Positions 8,901 through 16,947 of a stretch of DNA of 64,000 nt are shown one piece after another (position 1 is the stretch's first letter; the number at the start of each line of letters is the position of its first letter). Source of the stretch: Parasedimentitalea huanghaiensis (GTDB lineage Bacteria > Pseudomonadota > Alphaproteobacteria > Rhodobacterales > Rhodobacteraceae); contig NZ_WQLV01000013.1 of NCBI RefSeq assembly GCF_009753675.1, positions 61,847 through 125,846 on the forward strand. The letters run 5' to 3'. Both the position numbers and the translations under genes were made by a program. The notes beneath the pieces were generated by a model. That model saw nothing but the letters and a program-made list of their open reading frames with translations, searched no databases and was not told the DNA's origin.

Positions 8901-9740
8901 ATGACATCCAAGACCTCAGAATCCACACCACCGGACAAGCTGGCGCCGCGACCGTCGTTCATTCCCAAGGTCAACAAGATGACTGCGAGCGATATCACTG
9001 CCTCGCTTAAAGCCGGGTTTTCGGACTTTCTGGCGCGCCCTGTCATGAGCAGCTTTTTTGGTCTGTTCTATGCTGTTTTTGGCATCCTGTTTGTGTGGTG
9101 TCTGGTCTGGCTCGGCAAAATCTGGATGATCATTCCCGCCATCATCGGCTTCCCACTGGTCGCACCTTTCGCCGCCGCTGGGCTTTATGAAATGTCCCGC
9201 CGGTTGCAAAAGGGAGAGAGCTTCGGGTGGTCAGACATCCTTGGCGTCATGGCCAATCAACGCAAACGCGAAATGGGCTGGATGGCCTTTGTCACGCTGT
9301 TCATATTCTGGGTGTGGATTTACCAGATCCGGCTATTGCTGGCGATCATCCTCAAAAATGCATCCTTCGCGGATTTTGACGGTTTTTTGAGCACAGTATT
9401 CTTCACCCCGCAGGGCTGGACCTTCCTGGCAGTTGGAACCTGCACAGGTGCAATTCTGTCGGCTGCACTGTTCTCGGTAACCGTCATCGCTATGCCTATG
9501 CTGCTCGACCGAGAAACCAATTTCGTTTCCGCCATGCTCACGTCCATTCGCGTTGTCACGGAAAACCCAGTGATCATGCTCTCCTGGGCGGCGATCATCT
9601 CGGTCACCATGCTGTTGTCCCTGGTTCCGGCCTTTCTCGGCCTGATCTTCACCCTGCCGATCCTTGGCCACACCACATGGCATCTGTATCAACGAGCTCT
9701 ACCTCCAGTCGACAAAAGCCCAGTTGAACCGTCATCTTGA
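8901..9740 (+). CDS. DUF2189-type integral membrane protein
   Basis: 279 aa. After a ~35-residue hydrophilic N-terminus it has about six hydrophobic spans, including FFGLFYAVFGILFVWCLVW, IIPAIIGFPLVAPFAAAGLY and VIMLSWAAIISVTMLLSLV, with the family-typical GLYEMSRRLQKGE block and a GHTTWHLYQRAL C-terminus. Inner-membrane location; function of the family is not known. ATG 8901 follows GGAGGAGAATGTC, a clear ribosome-binding site, and is preferred over an ATG 69 bp upstream. Stands alone. Confidence 0.85.
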   Translation: MTSKTSESTPPDKLAPRPSFIPKVNKMTASDITASLKAGFSDFLARPVMSSFFGLFYAVFGILFVWCLVWLGKIWMIIPAIIGFPLVAPFAAAGLYEMSRRLQKGESFGWSDILGVMANQRKREMGWMAFVTLFIFWVWIYQIRLLLAIILKNASFADFDGFLSTVFFTPQGWTFLAVGTCTGAILSAALFSVTVIAMPMLLDRETNFVSAMLTSIRVVTENPVIMLSWAAIISVTMLLSLVPAFLGLIFTLPILGHTTWHLYQRALPPVDKSPVEPSS

Positions 9741-9907
9741 AATGTTGGGTTATTGTCGGCGCAGACCTTGTGCAAAAGGGCAATTTGCACCTAGCATGGC
9801 CAAACCATTTTTACCTTGAATTAGCCTGGTTAGATTTCCGAGGGGGATCGAGCCAGTGAACAGGCGCTATTCACTGAACGCCGTTTGTCATCAACGAGGA
9901 GAACGAC

Positions 9908-9943
9908 ATGGTGAACGGCTTGAAATTTGACGGGGTGCTATGA
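9908..9943 (+). CDS. 11-codon leader ORF overlapping the next gene
   Basis: ATG at 9908 with a good GAGGAG site 8-9 bases upstream encodes MVNGLKFDGVL and stops at a TGA that overlaps the next start codon (ATGA, 9940-9943). The only good ribosome-binding site belongs to this mini-ORF, so the downstream protein is either translationally coupled to it or the two are one gene with a one-base frameshift near 9930-9940. Confidence 0.45.
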   Translation: MVNGLKFDGVL

Positions 9944-10983
9944 CCGCTTGTTTTTGCGCGATCCCGCCCGAGTCATCAGCCAAGGCCGCAGCGATGGCGA
10001 AAATGTGTGCGAGCCTGGTCGTGCCGCCGATGATGCCCGCCGCAATGGTCAACCTGCAAGCAGCCGCAAGTGCAACCGCCGCGATTGATCCGTTTGCGGA
10101 CATGGCAGCTTCGGCGCTTCCGCTGAGCAAGTTCACGATGCCAGAGGTCGGCTTTGGATTGGGACCCTTAGTCAAAATTGCAGCCGTCCTAAAGCTCCTG
10201 CCAAACAAAATGGCCCTGTTTGACCCCATCAAACTGCAGGCAGAACTCGACGCCATGGCCAAAAGTATCGCGCCACAGGCTGCTTCGCTCAAGGCGATGG
10301 CCAGCGTCAACACCAGTGTAATGGTAAAGTTTTCTGCGATGGCATCTGTTGTTGCGGAACTCAAAGCCGCTGGTCTGGATCCGTTTGAAGTCGATTTCGC
10401 AGAGAGCGTAACAGAAAAAATCGGTAGCGCCCCCCGCCCAAGCTGGTCTCCGACCCTGCCATTGGGCCTTTTGCCAAAACTGCAGTTCCTGGCCAGCCTG
10501 CCGCCACTGGCAGAGATTACCGAAGAGCTGGACATCGCTCCCGGAGCCGAGGCGGCGCAAAAGTTGTCGTCGATGCTAAAACCGCTGTTGCCCGTGGTGA
10601 TGATGCCATCCCTGCCAATCCAACTCATGATCAAGGCCTCAATGACCATGTCGATGGTCGAAAACATCTCAGAAAACCTTCAGATGGGTAGCCCCGAAGC
10701 CCGCCAGAAATCAGCAGCAATGATGCGCATGATGGCCTCTGCAAATCTGAGTGTGACACTGGCACCTCCGCCCCCGCCCCCACTTGGTCTTCCGGCTTTG
10801 GAGGACGTAAAGATCGGAATGAAGATGGCCAAACAGGGATTTATCTCCGCTAAAACAAGCGGTGTCGCGATTCCGGAGCTGTCTTTCATTCCCACTTTGC
10901 AGGCTGTTCTCAACATGCGCATGACGCTGGCGCAACTTACCAAGGCACCCCCGATAGGATTTTGCACCCAGTGCGGGGTTTGA
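9940..10983 (+). CDS. unrecognised Met/Ala/Pro-rich protein
   Basis: 347 aa, no family recognised. Composition is striking: very rich in Met, Ala, Leu, Pro and Ser, with few aromatics. It alternates Ala/Met helices (SAKAAAMAKMCASL, AMVNLQAAASATAAI, SAAMMRMMASANLS) with short PxLP-type links (PSWSPTLPLGLLPKLQFL, MMPSLPIQLM), a PPPPPP run near residue 283 and a C-terminal GFCTQCGV with two Cys. No signal peptide; hydrophobicity is spread along helices rather than in clean membrane spans. The regular helix-proline spacing suggests a repetitive helical scaffold. Translation seems tied to the preceding mini-ORF. An opposite-strand frame (9891-10667) looks like a shadow. Confidence 0.6.
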   Translation: MTACFCAIPPESSAKAAAMAKMCASLVVPPMMPAAMVNLQAAASATAAIDPFADMAASALPLSKFTMPEVGFGLGPLVKIAAVLKLLPNKMALFDPIKLQAELDAMAKSIAPQAASLKAMASVNTSVMVKFSAMASVVAELKAAGLDPFEVDFAESVTEKIGSAPRPSWSPTLPLGLLPKLQFLASLPPLAEITEELDIAPGAEAAQKLSSMLKPLLPVVMMPSLPIQLMIKASMTMSMVENISENLQMGSPEARQKSAAMMRMMASANLSVTLAPPPPPPLGLPALEDVKIGMKMAKQGFISAKTSGVAIPELSFIPTLQAVLNMRMTLAQLTKAPPIGFCTQCGV

Positions 10984-11125
10984 GTGCCTCTTGCGGTTAC
11001 CTGCCATTTTTTCAGCTGGGGTTTGCAGAGGTTCGCCAACACGGACAACACTTTGGAATTTAGGTGCGACTTTCAGCCTGCGGATTTTTCAAATTTACCA
11101 GCTGTGCGGACAAAACTGTCGTCAC

Positions 11126-11386
11126 TCAAGGCAAGACCTCTTGAGTCATTCTAGCTTCTGATAGCGGCGTACCATCTTCAAAGTCGCCCAGATGGGTTAG
11201 AGCCAATGCTATCACTTTCTCAAGTGCGGCGACATCGAGTTCATTGCCGTAAGTGTTTATCTTCAGGTGGTTCGTGTCGTCATACCGCGTAACATCTGCG
11301 ATATGTTGCTGGTCTCCATCCCAAAGCTCAAGGGACTTCGTGTTCTTGCGAATATCTCCGACGGTCTGCCAATCAAGCTTCATCAT
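11126..11386 (-). CDS. small hypothetical protein
   Basis: 86 aa, acidic, soluble, unrecognised. Features: LDWQTVGDIRKNTKSLELWDGDQQHIADVTRYDD near the N-terminus and an LDVAALEKVIALALTHLGD helix. Two adjacent ATGs (11386 and 11383) could start it; no strong ribosome-binding site. It neighbours a graveyard of broken genes, so it may be an orphan accessory gene. Confidence 0.5.
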   Translation of the reverse strand: MMKLDWQTVGDIRKNTKSLELWDGDQQHIADVTRYDDTNHLKINTYGNELDVAALEKVIALALTHLGDFEDGTPLSEARMTQEVLP

Positions 11387-11823
11387 TGCACATTTCTATC
11401 AGACGCAAGTTCCGTTGCAATGGGCTCAAAGCTACTAATGATTGATCGCGGCATCTGTCCGGCACCTAACAACGAAAACGGCTATCCGAACCACACATTG
11501 TAAAAGCCGTCCGCAACACATCCCAGCAACTGATCCTCATCACCAAGCCGAGCGACCGCCTGCCCGTGGGGTGGCGATCCAACGCGCTTGAAGGCCACTT
11601 TATGCCTGCAACATCCGTACGAGATTGGTCTGACGCGGCAAGCCCACCAAATCGCCAGCCCGCCGGTACGGGCAGGCGATCGCGCGGCGGCCTACGGCCT
11701 TGTTCCGCGCATTGTGAAAATGCCAAAGCCTCGACCCGTTTTAGCTTTCCCATCCAAGCAAAGACTATAAGTCTGTGTGGACTTTCTTGCCGTTGATATA
11801 GCCTAGGCCAAGTCGTAGGTTAA
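11387..11823. other. degenerate intergenic stretch with a gene relic
   Basis: No intact gene. Frames on both strands at 11466-11796 look like chance. At 11492-11550 there is a recognisable relic of the gene that begins at 12387 (listed separately). Confidence 0.5.
11492..11550 (+). pseudogene. relic 5' copy of the membrane-protein gene at 12387
   Basis: Reading 11499 onward gives VKAVRNTSQQLILITKP, against MKIVRNTPQQLIIANKP at the start of the intact gene. DNA similarity begins slightly upstream of the start codon (CCACACATTGTAAAAGC vs CCACATCATGAAAATC) and is lost after about 60 bp. The start codon is no longer ATG and no further homology is visible, so this is a truncated duplicate or a decayed paralogue. 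Confidence 0.65.
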
Positions 11824-12302
11824 GCTAATGCAAGACAAGCAATTACCCATTCAAAACGTGTTGGTCAGATTAACTGGGCAAATTATGAAACGGCATATGG
11901 CGTTGCTGATTCTGTACCCGACCTAATTATTGCCTTGGCGTCCGACGACAAAAATACGTCTATGTCAGCGGCGCACGCGTTGTGGTGTGGCCTATGCCAC
12001 CAACACGCTTATGTTTCTTCAGCAGCGCTCCCTAGCTACCCGTTTTTTTGCTGGAAATTCACAAAACAGCCGATGTCGAATTATCAATCGAGATTCTAGA
12101 TATTCTTTGTGATTTCGCACTATGCTCGCATCCCAAATTTCCGACCCAATCTTCCCGAGAGTTGGAATGGCGAACACAACTGCGTCGAGATATGACACAG
12201 GATCAGTCCTATTTTAGTTTGCTTTTTGACAATGAGGATGAGGTAGTTGTTGGTTTGGCTAAGGACATCGTTGGATACATTTTAGCAGAAGAACTCCCGT
12301 AA
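11824..12302 (+). pseudogene. HEAT-like/helical protein gene broken at a T7 run
   Basis: Two open segments join at TTTTTTT (12043-12049). The upstream frame reads ...QINWANYETAYGVAD, SAAHALWCGLCHQHAY and ALPSYPF; the downstream frame continues LLEIHKTADVELSIEILDIL and ends DIVGYILAEELP. Adding one T (or removing two) restores a continuous ~155-aa helical protein. The upstream frame also lacks a start: it opens after a TAA at 11821, while the nearby ATG (11828) is in another frame, implying a second lesion. Repeated helical pairs suggest a HEAT-like fold; function unknown. AT-rich relative to neighbours. Confidence 0.6.
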
Positions 12303-12386
12303 GGGCTTGCCTAATCCTACTAGAGACTGATCACATCCAATGACTAGCTTGTATCCACCAAAAAACCACCTACCCTACCCCACATC

Positions 12387-12887
12387 ATGAAAATCGTCCG
12401 CAACACACCTCAGCAACTGATCATCGCCAACAAGCCCTGGCTGATTGGCATTGCCTTGATCATGTTTATTCTGGCCTTTGTCGGCGCCGGACTGCTGGTT
12501 GCAACTGAGGAACCTCTGTTTGGCATTCCTTTTGGATTGTTTGGCGGCGGCATCGGTGCGGTCTGTTTTGTCGCCTTTGTGCGTCGGGTGCAGGTGATCT
12601 TTGACTGCTCCAGCAATCTCATCACCATCCGCAAGCAATCACTTTATGCCTATAGCGAAGAAACCCACCCCCTGTCACAGTTGAACAAGGCGGTGTTGGA
12701 AACCACGGTCTCGTCGATGAACAACGGCAATGCCAGCACCATGTACCGCCCTTCGCTCGATATCGGCGGCACCCTACATCCGATGGTCACCAGCTATACC
12801 AACACCCGTGGCCCCGCCCGGCTGGTCAACGCCGTAAACAAGTGGCTCAAGGCGGCCCCGCTTGACTCTGGGACCGAACAGGCGTAA
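12387..12887 (+). CDS. membrane protein with cytoplasmic PH-like tail
   Basis: 166 aa. Two closely spaced hydrophobic spans (about residues 19-39 and 43-65, LIGIALIMFILAFVGAGLLV and FGIPFGLFGGGIGAVCFVAFV) are followed by a ~95-residue soluble region starting RRVQVIFDCSSNLITIRKQ, which resembles bacterial PH-like membrane proteins. Function unknown; inner membrane. The 5' end of this gene has a relic copy about 0.9 kb upstream. Confidence 0.75.
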   Translation: MKIVRNTPQQLIIANKPWLIGIALIMFILAFVGAGLLVATEEPLFGIPFGLFGGGIGAVCFVAFVRRVQVIFDCSSNLITIRKQSLYAYSEETHPLSQLNKAVLETTVSSMNNGNASTMYRPSLDIGGTLHPMVTSYTNTRGPARLVNAVNKWLKAAPLDSGTEQA

Positions 12888-12926
12888 CGCCTCCTCCAAC
12901 ATCCGGGAGAGCTCTAATCTTCCGGT

Positions 12927-12978
12927 CCCTGCTTGTACCAGGGATCGCCCCCCACCAGCGTGTTACGCCCGTGGGGGC
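12927..12978 (+). promoter_or_regulatory. two tandem hairpins upstream of ffh
   Basis: CCCTG-N7-CAGGG (12927-12943) is followed by GCCCCCCAC (12947-12955) pairing with GTGGGGGC (12971-12978). They precede ffh by about 75 bp and have no T-tract, so they are more likely a leader structure or processing site than a terminator. I checked for a 4.5S SRP RNA here because of ffh and do not see its conserved GGAAG/GCAG loop. Confidence 0.4.
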
Positions 12979-13051
12979 AATTGTGTATGGACCATTTGCT
13001 CCCTATCTATAGGGGCGCCACGACTGAAACCGGCAAAGGAGCCCAAGAGGC

Positions 13052-14551
13052 ATGTTTGAAAATCTATCCGAACGCCTATCCGGTGTCTTTGACCGGCTGA
13101 CCAAACAGGGCGCCCTAAACGAAGAAGACGTCAAAACCGCCCTGCGCGAAGTCCGTGTTGCCCTGCTAGAGGCCGATGTCTCGCTGCCCGTTGCGCGTGA
13201 CTTCATCAAGAAAGTGCAGAGTGAAGCCACCGGTCAGGCGGTCACCAAATCGGTGACCCCCGGCCAGCAGGTTGTGAAAATCGTGCACGATGCGCTGATT
13301 GCCACCCTGCAAGGTGATGGCGATCCCGGCCAGCTGAAGATCGACAACCCACCTGCCCCCATCCTGATGGTTGGCTTGCAGGGGTCGGGTAAGACCACCA
13401 CCACCGGTAAGCTGGCCAAGCGCCTGAAGGAACGAGACGGCAAACGGGTGCTGATGGCCTCGCTTGATGTCTATCGCCCGGCGGCTATGGAACAGCTGGC
13501 GGTTCTGGGCAAACAGCTGGGTGTTGACACGCTACCGATTGTAGCCGGACAAAAACCCGTCGACATCGCCAAGCGCGCCAAGCAACAGGCCTCTTTGGGG
13601 GGCTACGACGTCTATATGCTGGATACCGCGGGTCGTCTGCACATCGACGAGCTGCTGATGCAAGAGGTCGAGGACGTCCGCAATGTGGTCGAGCCTCGCG
13701 AGACGCTGCTGGTGGTCGATGGCCTGACTGGTCAGGTCGCGGTCGAGGTTGCACAGGAATTCGACGACAAAATCGGCGTGTCGGGCGTTGTGCTGACCCG
13801 GATGGACGGGGACGGACGCGGCGGTGCGGCCCTGTCGATGCGCGCTGTCACCGGCAAGCCTATCCGCTTTGTCGGTATGGGCGAAAAGATGGACGCGCTC
13901 GAAACGTTTGAGCCTGACCGTATCGCCGGCCGTATCCTTGGCATGGGTGACATCGTCGCGCTGGTTGAAAAGGCCCAAGAAACCATCGAGGCCGAACAGG
14001 CTGAAAAGATGATGAAGCGCATGATGAAGGGTCAGTTCAACATGAACGACCTGCGCACTCAGCTGGAACAAATGCAGCAAATGGGCGGCATGGAAGGCAT
14101 GATGTCGATGATGCCCGGCATGGGCAAAATGGCCAAGCAGGTCGAAGAGTCCGGGTTTGACGACAAAGTGCTGAAACGCCAGATCGCGCTGATCCAGTCG
14201 ATGACCAAGAAAGAACGCGCCAACCCCAAGCTGCTGCAGGCCAACCGCAAAAAGCGGATTGCGCGCGGTGCTGGCATGGAAGTGTCCGACCTGAACAAGC
14301 TTCTGAAAATGCACCGCCAGATGGGCGACATGATGAAGAAGATGGGCAAGATGGGCAAAGGCGGCATGCTCAAACAAGCCATGAAGGGTATGATGGGCAA
14401 AGGCGGCGGCATGCCCGGCGCTGGCGACATGGGCGGCATGGATCAGGCCGCACTGGAGGCTGCTGCCAAACAGATGGGTGGCAAACTGCCCGGTCTGGGT
14501 GGCGGCATGGGGCTGCCTCCGGGTCTAAGCGGGTTTGGTAAAAAGAAATGA
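13052..14551 (+). CDS. ffh: signal recognition particle protein Ffh
   Basis: 499 aa SRP54 GTPase that binds signal sequences of nascent membrane proteins together with 4.5S RNA and FtsY. Domains in order: N helical bundle (1-~90), G domain with G1 GLQGSGKTTT (~108), DVYRPAA, G3 DTAGR (~190) and TRMDGDGRGGAALS (~248), then a methionine-rich M domain from ~320 with an RNA-binding SGFDDKVLKRQIALIQSMTKKER segment. The tail is unusually long and Gly/Met/Lys-rich (GKGGGMPGAGDMGGMDQ). AAAGGAG precedes ATG 13052. It heads a long operon. Confidence 0.98.
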   Translation: MFENLSERLSGVFDRLTKQGALNEEDVKTALREVRVALLEADVSLPVARDFIKKVQSEATGQAVTKSVTPGQQVVKIVHDALIATLQGDGDPGQLKIDNPPAPILMVGLQGSGKTTTTGKLAKRLKERDGKRVLMASLDVYRPAAMEQLAVLGKQLGVDTLPIVAGQKPVDIAKRAKQQASLGGYDVYMLDTAGRLHIDELLMQEVEDVRNVVEPRETLLVVDGLTGQVAVEVAQEFDDKIGVSGVVLTRMDGDGRGGAALSMRAVTGKPIRFVGMGEKMDALETFEPDRIAGRILGMGDIVALVEKAQETIEAEQAEKMMKRMMKGQFNMNDLRTQLEQMQQMGGMEGMMSMMPGMGKMAKQVEESGFDDKVLKRQIALIQSMTKKERANPKLLQANRKKRIARGAGMEVSDLNKLLKMHRQMGDMMKKMGKMGKGGMLKQAMKGMMGKGGGMPGAGDMGGMDQAALEAAAKQMGGKLPGLGGGMGLPPGLSGFGKKK

Positions 14552-14886
14552 TCACCTGTACGCTGACATACGAAATTGACCCCAATCAGGTCGACGCTTT
14601 TGAAGCGTACGGCCGGGTATGGATTGGGCTGGTCAATCGTTTCGGCGGCACTCATCACGGGTATTGGCTACCCCATGAGGGCGCCAACGATATCGCCTAT
14701 GCCAAGTTCTCGTTCCCGTCTCTGACAGCCTACGAGGCCTATCGCATAGCTTCAATGGATGATGCCGACTGCCAAAAGGCGTTTGCCTTTGCTCAGCGCA
14801 CCGGCTGTATTCGCCGCTACGATCGCAGCTTCACCCGTCCGGTACTGGACGCCCTGCCTATCGAAGCGCTCGAGGATCTGGCCTGA
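14548..14886 (+). CDS. NIPSNAP family protein
   Basis: 112 aa dimeric alpha-beta barrel protein: ITCTLTYEIDPNQVDAFEAYGRVWIGLVNRFGGTHHGYWL is the family signature region, followed by AYAKF-like FSFPSLTAYEAYR. Role unknown in bacteria. Its ATG overlaps the ffh stop (ATGA), so it is translationally coupled, and its own stop overlaps the first acetyltransferase start. Confidence 0.85.
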   Translation: MITCTLTYEIDPNQVDAFEAYGRVWIGLVNRFGGTHHGYWLPHEGANDIAYAKFSFPSLTAYEAYRIASMDDADCQKAFAFAQRTGCIRRYDRSFTRPVLDALPIEALEDLA

Positions 14887-15425
14887 TGCAAATCCCCACA
14901 ATATCAACCCCACGTCTGACGCTGCGCGCGCCCGAAGCCGGTGATTTCCCGGACTTCGCCGCCTTTTATGCGTCTGATCGGGCGAAGTTTGTGGGTGGTC
15001 CGGCAACCGAAGAGCAAAGCTGGCGCATGCTGGCAACCGAGTTGGGCCACTGGCCCCTGCGTGGTTATGGCCGTTGGGCTGTTGAAGAAACCGCGACCGG
15101 AAAACTGGCGGGCATCATTGGGTTGTGGAACCCCAATGGCTGGCCCGAGCCCGAATTGGGCTGGGACCTGATGAACGGATTTGAGGGCAAAGGCTATGCA
15201 ACCGAGGCCGCCTTGGCCGCGCGCGAATATGCCTATGGCACTCTGGGTTGGACCACCACCATCAGCCTTGTTGCACCGGCCAACGATGGCTCCCGTGCTG
15301 TCGCCAAGCGCATGGGCGCGACATTCGAGGGCATGTTCGAACACGAGCGTCATGGCACACTGGAAATCTGGCGTCATCCGTCGTCTGATGACCTGACCGA
15401 TGGTGGAATGGAGGCCTACGCATGA
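14886..15425 (+). CDS. GNAT N-acetyltransferase (RimJ/RimL-like), copy 1
   Basis: 179 aa acetyl-CoA-dependent acetyltransferase of the Acetyltransf_3 type: TPRLTLRAPEAGDFPDF opening, the central GYGRWAVEETATGKLAGIIGLW strand pair, and the acetyl-CoA loop region GKGYATEAALAAREYA (around 100-116). First of three consecutive homologues joined by 1-4 base overlaps. Substrate unknown; ribosomal-protein or small-molecule acetylation is possible from context, but unproven. Confidence 0.88.
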   Translation: MQIPTISTPRLTLRAPEAGDFPDFAAFYASDRAKFVGGPATEEQSWRMLATELGHWPLRGYGRWAVEETATGKLAGIIGLWNPNGWPEPELGWDLMNGFEGKGYATEAALAAREYAYGTLGWTTTISLVAPANDGSRAVAKRMGATFEGMFEHERHGTLEIWRHPSSDDLTDGGMEAYA

Positions 15426-15958
15426 CCTCTGTGACGCTGAACATCCCTGTTGTGGAAACTGAACGTCTGATCCTGCGCGGCCATCGCATGGAAGATCTGG
15501 ACGCGATGGTTGAATTCTTCGCCGGGGATCGCAACACCTATGTCGGTGGCAAGATGGACCGTTCGGATTGCTGGCGCGCTATGCTGCGCGGCATGGGCCA
15601 CTGGGCCATGCGCGGCTATGGGCTATGGCACATCGAAGAAAAGGCAACTGGCAAGGCGGCTGGCTGGGCAGGAATTCTGCACCACATCGACTGGCCAGAA
15701 GCCGAGCTGGCCTATGCCCTGTTCGAGGGCTTTGAGGGCAAAGGTTTTGCCATTGAGGCTGCGACAGCTGCCCGCGATTACGCGGCACATAATTTTGACA
15801 TTGATGCACCCGCCAGCCTGATTGCCCCGGCCAACAACCGATCGTTGGCGCTGGCTAAGCGCATGGGTGCCACCTACGAAAAAGACGCCGTTGTGTTGGG
15901 TACCGCCTGCCAAGTCTGGCGTCACCCAAGCTCCCTGATCCAAGCGGGGACATCGTAA
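15422..15958 (+). CDS. GNAT N-acetyltransferase, copy 2
   Basis: 178 aa, clearly homologous to the flanking acetyltransferases: TERLILRGHRMEDLDAM opening, CWRAMLRGMGHWAMRGYGLW, EGFEGKGFAIEAATAARDYA acetyl-CoA loop, and the RSLALAKRMGATYE helix. Overlaps copy 1 by four bases and copy 3 by one. Divergence is in the substrate side of the fold, so a different acceptor is likely. Confidence 0.88.
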   Translation: MTSVTLNIPVVETERLILRGHRMEDLDAMVEFFAGDRNTYVGGKMDRSDCWRAMLRGMGHWAMRGYGLWHIEEKATGKAAGWAGILHHIDWPEAELAYALFEGFEGKGFAIEAATAARDYAAHNFDIDAPASLIAPANNRSLALAKRMGATYEKDAVVLGTACQVWRHPSSLIQAGTS

Positions 15959-16563
15959 TGCCAGCACAGAACATCCCCACCATCGAAACCAACCGCCTGA
16001 TCCTGCGCGGCCCCGAGGCCGAGGATTACCCGGACTTCAAGGCCACGTTCAGCTCGTATCGTGCGCGTTTCATGGGCGGCCCGTTGAACACCTATGAAGC
16101 CTGGATGCTCTATGCCGCTGAAATCGGCCACTGGCAGATCCACGGATTTGGTATGTGGATGATCCATGATAAGGCCACGGATGAGACCTACGGCATGGCA
16201 GGCGGCTGGATGCCCGCTGGTTGGCCGGAGCGTGAAATCGCCTGGATCATCTGGCCCGATGCGGCTGGTCGGGGCTACGCGCTAGAGGCAACTCATGCCG
16301 CGCGCAACTACTTCTACAACCAGCAAGGCTGGGATGGCGCGGTTAGCTATATCGACCCCAAAAACCTGGACTCGATCCGCCTTGCGGAACGTCTGGGCGC
16401 GACCAAGGACAAAGACGCCAATACCATTGACGGCAACGACGCGGTCTACCGCCACCCTTCAGCTGACGTGCTGAAGGACAGCCAGATCGCACATGGCATC
16501 GAGATGGAAATCAGCCACTACGCCGACCCGCTGTTCAAACCAAAAGGATGGGCCCTTGACTGA
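15958..16563 (+). CDS. GNAT N-acetyltransferase, copy 3
   Basis: 201 aa, the longest of the tandem set. Shares TNRLILRGPEAEDYPDFKATF, the GHWQIHGFGMWMIHDKATDE region and GRGYALEATHAARNYFY acetyl-CoA loop, and carries an extra C-terminal ~25 residues. Its stop (16561-16563) overlaps the TTG start of the chorismate mutase gene. Confidence 0.88.
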   Translation: MPAQNIPTIETNRLILRGPEAEDYPDFKATFSSYRARFMGGPLNTYEAWMLYAAEIGHWQIHGFGMWMIHDKATDETYGMAGGWMPAGWPEREIAWIIWPDAAGRGYALEATHAARNYFYNQQGWDGAVSYIDPKNLDSIRLAERLGATKDKDANTIDGNDAVYRHPSADVLKDSQIAHGIEMEISHYADPLFKPKGWALD

Positions 16564-16852
16564 CAACGTGACACGCGCTGCGGAGATCCTGAAAGGTCAC
16601 CGCGAAAGCATCGACCGTCTGGATGCGATCCTCGTCTACACTCTGGGCGAGCGGTTCAAGCACACTCAGGCAGTGGGCAAGCTGAAAGCAGAACACGACC
16701 TGCCGCCCTCAGACCCATCCCGCGAGGCGACGCAGATTGCCCGTCTCGAAGATCTGGCCAACCGCGCCGATCTCGACCCCGAATTCGCCAAGAATTTCCT
16801 GAACTTCATCATCACCGAGGTGATCCATCACCACAAGAAGCACCAGGAATAA
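16556..16852 (+). CDS. chorismate mutase (AroQ class)
   Basis: 98 aa, monofunctional helical chorismate mutase converting chorismate to prephenate for Phe/Tyr synthesis. Active-site residues expected of AroQ enzymes are visible: Arg in the first helix ([12 protein letters not shown]), Lys in VGKLKA, and the Asp-x-x-Arg-Glu of [10 protein letters not shown]. Start chosen is TTG 16556, giving [12 protein letters not shown] and overlapping the previous stop by eight bases; the frame continues upstream only as overlap with the acetyltransferase gene. An internal GTG is possible. Confidence 0.88.
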   Translation: MTDNVTRAAEILKGHRESIDRLDAILVYTLGERFKHTQAVGKLKAEHDLPPSDPSREATQIARLEDLANRADLDPEFAKNFLNFIITEVIHHHKKHQE

Positions 16853-16857
16853 CCAAC

Positions 16858-16881
16858 GTAGGGTGTGTGCTTGCACGCACC
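16858..16881. repeat. 24-bp dispersed palindromic repeat, copy 1
   Basis: GTAGGGTGTGTGCTTGCACG... carries a GTGCGTGC-like palindromic core. Near-identical copies occur at 26616-26639, 26653-26676 and 31786-31809, all in short intergenic gaps. Here it lies between the chorismate mutase stop and rpsP. Confidence 0.8.
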
Positions 16882-16947
16882 GCACCACGACAACCAAGAA
16901 TGCCGGTGGAAATACCACCGACAAAAGCCTTTAAAGGAGATACTCTC

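Noticed and set aside
9891..10667. Long minus-strand frame opposite the Met/Ala/Pro-rich gene
   Set aside because: Mirror composition of the plus-strand gene, no ribosome-binding site and no domain; the plus frame extends further and has a leader with a good RBS.
12888..13051. Possible 4.5S SRP RNA beside ffh
   Set aside because: Two hairpins are present, but the conserved SRP RNA tetraloop and GGAAGCAG-type elements are not.
13532..14377. 281-codon frame antisense to ffh
   Set aside because: His/Leu-rich shadow of the Met-rich M domain; ffh on the other strand is certain.
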